A DNA stretch of 23,724 bases from JBIKLM01 sp044375105 (GTDB taxonomy: Bacteria > Planctomycetota > UBA1135 > GCA-002686595): NCBI GenBank assembly GCA_044375105.1, contig JBILNK010000059.1, positions 1 to 23,724 of the forward strand, written 5' to 3'. The position numbers and the translations under genes were made by a program. Below the pieces are notes generated by a model, which saw nothing but the letters and a program-made list of their open reading frames with translations, searched no databases and was not told where the DNA came from. Each line of letters opens with the position of its first letter. Position 1 is the stretch's first letter. Below, piece by piece: positions 21,696-23,724 of the stretch.

Positions 21696-23246
21696 TTAGG
21701 GAGCGGCAGGCCCGCCCCGTTCCCTTTCGGCCGGGTCCGGGCCGGCGGAGTAGCCCCCGGAGGCGGGGTCGGAACGCACGCGCGCCACCGCCCGGCGCCA
21801 GCGGGCCAGCTCGCGGGCCCGCTCCGGAGCCCCGAGGCGCGGCTCGAAGCGCTCCGAAGCCGGCTCCGGCAGGCCCCCGAGGTCGCTCCACAGGCCCGCC
21901 GCCAGGCCCGCCAGCAGGGCCGCGCCGCGGGCGGTGGCCTCCACATCCCGGGAGCGCTCCAGGGTGGCCCCGGACAGGTCCGCCTGCAGCTCCATCAGCA
22001 GATCGTTGCGCGCGGCGCCCCCATCGACCCGGATGCGCTCTAGGGGCAGGCCCGTGTCCTGCCGCAAGAGCTCGATCAGCTCGGCGTTCTGGAAGGCGAT
22101 GCCCTCCAGCCCGGCGCGCACCACGTGGGCGCGCGTCGTGCCGCGCGTCAGGCCCAGCAGCGCGCCGCGGGCCTCTGGGTCCCAATAGGGCGCGCCCAGG
22201 CCGGTGAAGGCCGGGACCAGCACCACCCCGCCGCTGTCCGGCACCGAGCGCGCCAGGGCCTCGCTCTCGTCGGCGGAGGCGATCAGCCCGAGCCCGTCGC
22301 GCAGCCACTGCACCACCGCGCCGCCCATGAACAGGCTGCCCTCCAGGGCGAAGCAGGGCGCGCCCCGCGCATCCAGCGCCAGGGTCGTCAACAGACCCGG
22401 CGGAGCGGCGGGGCGCTGCTGGCCCGCGTTGAGCATCAGGAAGCAGCCGGTGCCGTAGGTGATCTTGAAGCCGCCGAGCCCGTGGCCGCCCTGGCCGAGC
22501 AGGGCCGCCTGCTGGTCGCCGACCACGGCTCGGATCGGCAGGTTGCGTTCGGCGGCGTAGGGCCGCGACAGGCGTCCGAAATCTCCGGCCGAGGGCCGCA
22601 CCTCCGGCAGGCTCCCGGGCGCGACACCGAACAGGGCGCACAGATCTGGGTCGTAGCGCCGCCGCTCGATGTCGTAGAGCAGGGTACGCGAGGCGTTGGT
22701 CGGGTCGCTGGCCACCAGGCCCCGGCCGCCCAGGTGCGCCACGATCAGGGCGTCCACCGTGGCGAAGACGATCTCGCCGCGGGCCTCGCGCTCGCGCAGG
22801 CCGGGCACGTGGCCCAGCAGCCATTCGATCTTGGTGGCGCTGAAGTACGGGTCGAGCAACAGGCCGGTCCGCTCGCGCACCAGGGCCTCGGCGCCGGCCG
22901 CGCGCAGGGCTTCGCAGCGCTGCGCCGTGCGTCGGTCCTGCCAGACGATGCCGCGCGCCAGGGGGCGGCCGGTGGAGCGCTCGAGCGCGAAGACGGTCTC
23001 GCGCTGGTTGGTGATGCCGAGCGCCGCAGCCCCGTTGGAGGCCGGGTGGGCCAGCACCTCGGCCAGGACCTGATCGACGGCGGCCAGCAGCTCGCCGGCA
23101 TCGTGCTCGACCCAGCCTGGAGCCGGGAAATGCTGCGGAAACTCGCGATAGGCGCGGACCAGGGGGGTCAGCGCGCGGTCGTAGAGCAGCGCGGTCACGC
23201 CGGTCGTACCGGCGTCGAGGGCGATCAGGGCGGCGTCGTGCGTCAT
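21696..23246 (-). CDS. glpK: Glycerol kinase (FGGY family)
   Basis: Product of 516 residues that phosphorylates glycerol with ATP to sn-glycerol-3-phosphate in the cytoplasm. Signatures are LDAGTTGVTALLYD (10-23), GITNQRETV (77-85), WQDRRT (102-107), DPYFSATKIEWLL (132-144), SDPTNASRTLLYDI (180-193), VVGDQQAALLGQ (241-252) with catalytic-base Asp244, KITYGTGCFLMLN (261-273), FTGLGAPYWDPEARG (347-361) and RVDGGAARND (406-415). The last 20 residues are a Gly/Pro-rich extension beyond the usual end. The start is ATG 23246; upstream in-frame sequence is Arg-rich and not conserved. It is the first gene of the minus-strand group leading to the GGDEF-like and MamK-like genes, and no glpF, glpD or glpR is in view. 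Confidence 0.97.
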   Translation of the reverse strand: MTHDAALIALDAGTTGVTALLYDRALTPLVRAYREFPQHFPAPGWVEHDAGELLAAVDQVLAEVLAHPASNGAAALGITNQRETVFALERSTGRPLARGIVWQDRRTAQRCEALRAAGAEALVRERTGLLLDPYFSATKIEWLLGHVPGLREREARGEIVFATVDALIVAHLGGRGLVASDPTNASRTLLYDIERRRYDPDLCALFGVAPGSLPEVRPSAGDFGRLSRPYAAERNLPIRAVVGDQQAALLGQGGHGLGGFKITYGTGCFLMLNAGQQRPAAPPGLLTTLALDARGAPCFALEGSLFMGGAVVQWLRDGLGLIASADESEALARSVPDSGGVVLVPAFTGLGAPYWDPEARGALLGLTRGTTRAHVVRAGLEGIAFQNAELIELLRQDTGLPLERIRVDGGAARNDLLMELQADLSGATLERSRDVEATARGAALLAGLAAGLWSDLGGLPEPASERFEPRLGAPERARELARWRRAVARVRSDPASGGYSAGPDPAERERGGPAAP

Positions 23247-23724
23247 GGAGCGAGGCAGCGGCGCGGCCGCCGGCCAGGCCCCGAGTGTCCGAAAAGTCGG
23301 CGCGCGACCACGCCCCAAGGCACCCCGCCGGCGCGGGCGGCCCAAAAATCACCCACCGGGGCCTGTCCCAAGGGCGGCGGACCGCCCCCGGCCGCTCGGG
23401 CTGCCCAGCGCTCGGCCGGCGGCCTCAGGGAAGCCCACTCCCCTGTATCGGGGCCACAGCAACCTGCGCCCCGATCCCGACCAACCCGAGCCCCGGACCG
23501 CCCCCGGCAACCCATGGGGCGAGGACCCCCGGGTCCCGGTCAAGCCGCAAGAAAAGCGGCAGCCCCGAAACGGCCGGTCCGAGGGCCGGAGCTGCGCTCG
23601 GCGCGCAGCGCCGAGCGCAGCCTCTGCGCCCGCCGGATGGCGGGCCAAAGGCATCGGGCGGGCTGCGATCACGGCTCGGGCGCAGCCCGAGTCGATCGAA
23701 CCCCTACAGCCCGCCAGAGGCTCG
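23247..23724. other. Gene-free region upstream of glpK, rich in stem-loops at its outer end
   Basis: 478 bases in which no frame shows native codon bias or a recognisable peptide. The inner half should contain the glpK promoter, but I cannot place it. The outer 180 bases hold several perfect inverted repeats: GCCGC/GCGGC (23544-23560), the 13-bp stem at 23591-23621, GCCCGCC/GGCGGGC (23628-23645) and CGGGCTGCG/CGCAGCCCG (23659-23689). I checked for tRNA, tmRNA and RNase P landmarks by eye and found none. Confidence 0.55.
23591..23621. terminator. Perfect 13-bp stem-loop
   Basis: GCTGCGCTCGGCG (23591-23603), loop CGCAG, CGCCGAGCGCAGC (23609-23621). It is the longest perfect short-loop hairpin in the window. 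It may terminate a transcript entering from beyond the window edge, or belong to a structured RNA; it has no adjacent T-run. Confidence 0.5.

Noticed and set aside
23640..23724. tRNA-like GGTTCGATC on the minus strand
   Set aside because: The flanking bases do not form a T-stem and no acceptor or anticodon stem can be drawn.

Overview
The window is very GC-rich bacterial chromosome (third codon positions almost all G or C), with 14 genes I accept in five transcription blocks. Start sites mostly lack a Shine-Dalgarno sequence. They sit either on ATGA stop/start overlaps or 5-8 bases behind TA-rich -10-like hexamers. Together with several small lipoproteins, a large carboxypeptidase-regulatory-repeat protein, a MamK-type actin homologue and a FliK/FlhX pair, this suggests a Planctomycetota-like (less likely Myxococcota-like) free-living Gram-negative. 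The assignment is an inference from gene content, not from a marker gene. I see no tRNA, rRNA, CRISPR array, transposase or phage gene.

Layout. (1) 1-2393, plus strand: a nitroreductase/methyltransferase fusion that may continue upstream of the window, then a DUF6265-type lipoprotein. (2) 2394-3629: a long leader with three 13-bp repeats, then a lipoprotein of unknown function whose 5' half is less GC-rich than its surroundings. (3) 7242-3813, minus strand: TPMT-family methyltransferase, ferrochelatase (hemH) and AMP-forming acyl-CoA ligase, divergent from an unrecognised 394-aa protein (7309-8493, plus). (4) 8635-12998, plus: a 986-residue membrane-anchored multi-repeat protein translationally coupled to a VOC/glyoxalase-like protein, then a lipoprotein form of methionine sulfoxide reductase A. 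(5) 17206-13129, minus: a FliK-like and FlhB-C-terminal-like (FlhX) pair, then pdxA coupled to a lipoprotein of unknown function. A Tat-exported class V aminotransferase (17931-19262) is divergent from fliK. (6) 23246-19446, minus: glycerol kinase, a degenerate-GGDEF/coiled-coil protein and a MamK-like actin, closed by a strong stem-loop.

The most interesting unit is the last. A bacterial actin close to the magnetosome filament protein MamK is encoded 26 bases behind a protein with a catalytically dead GGDEF domain, a proline-rich linker and a coiled coil, with no magnetosome gene in view. The second is the FliK/FlhX pair away from any flagellar operon, with four 20-bp-spaced repeats in the control region upstream. 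All functions are read from sequence motifs; no database search was possible.
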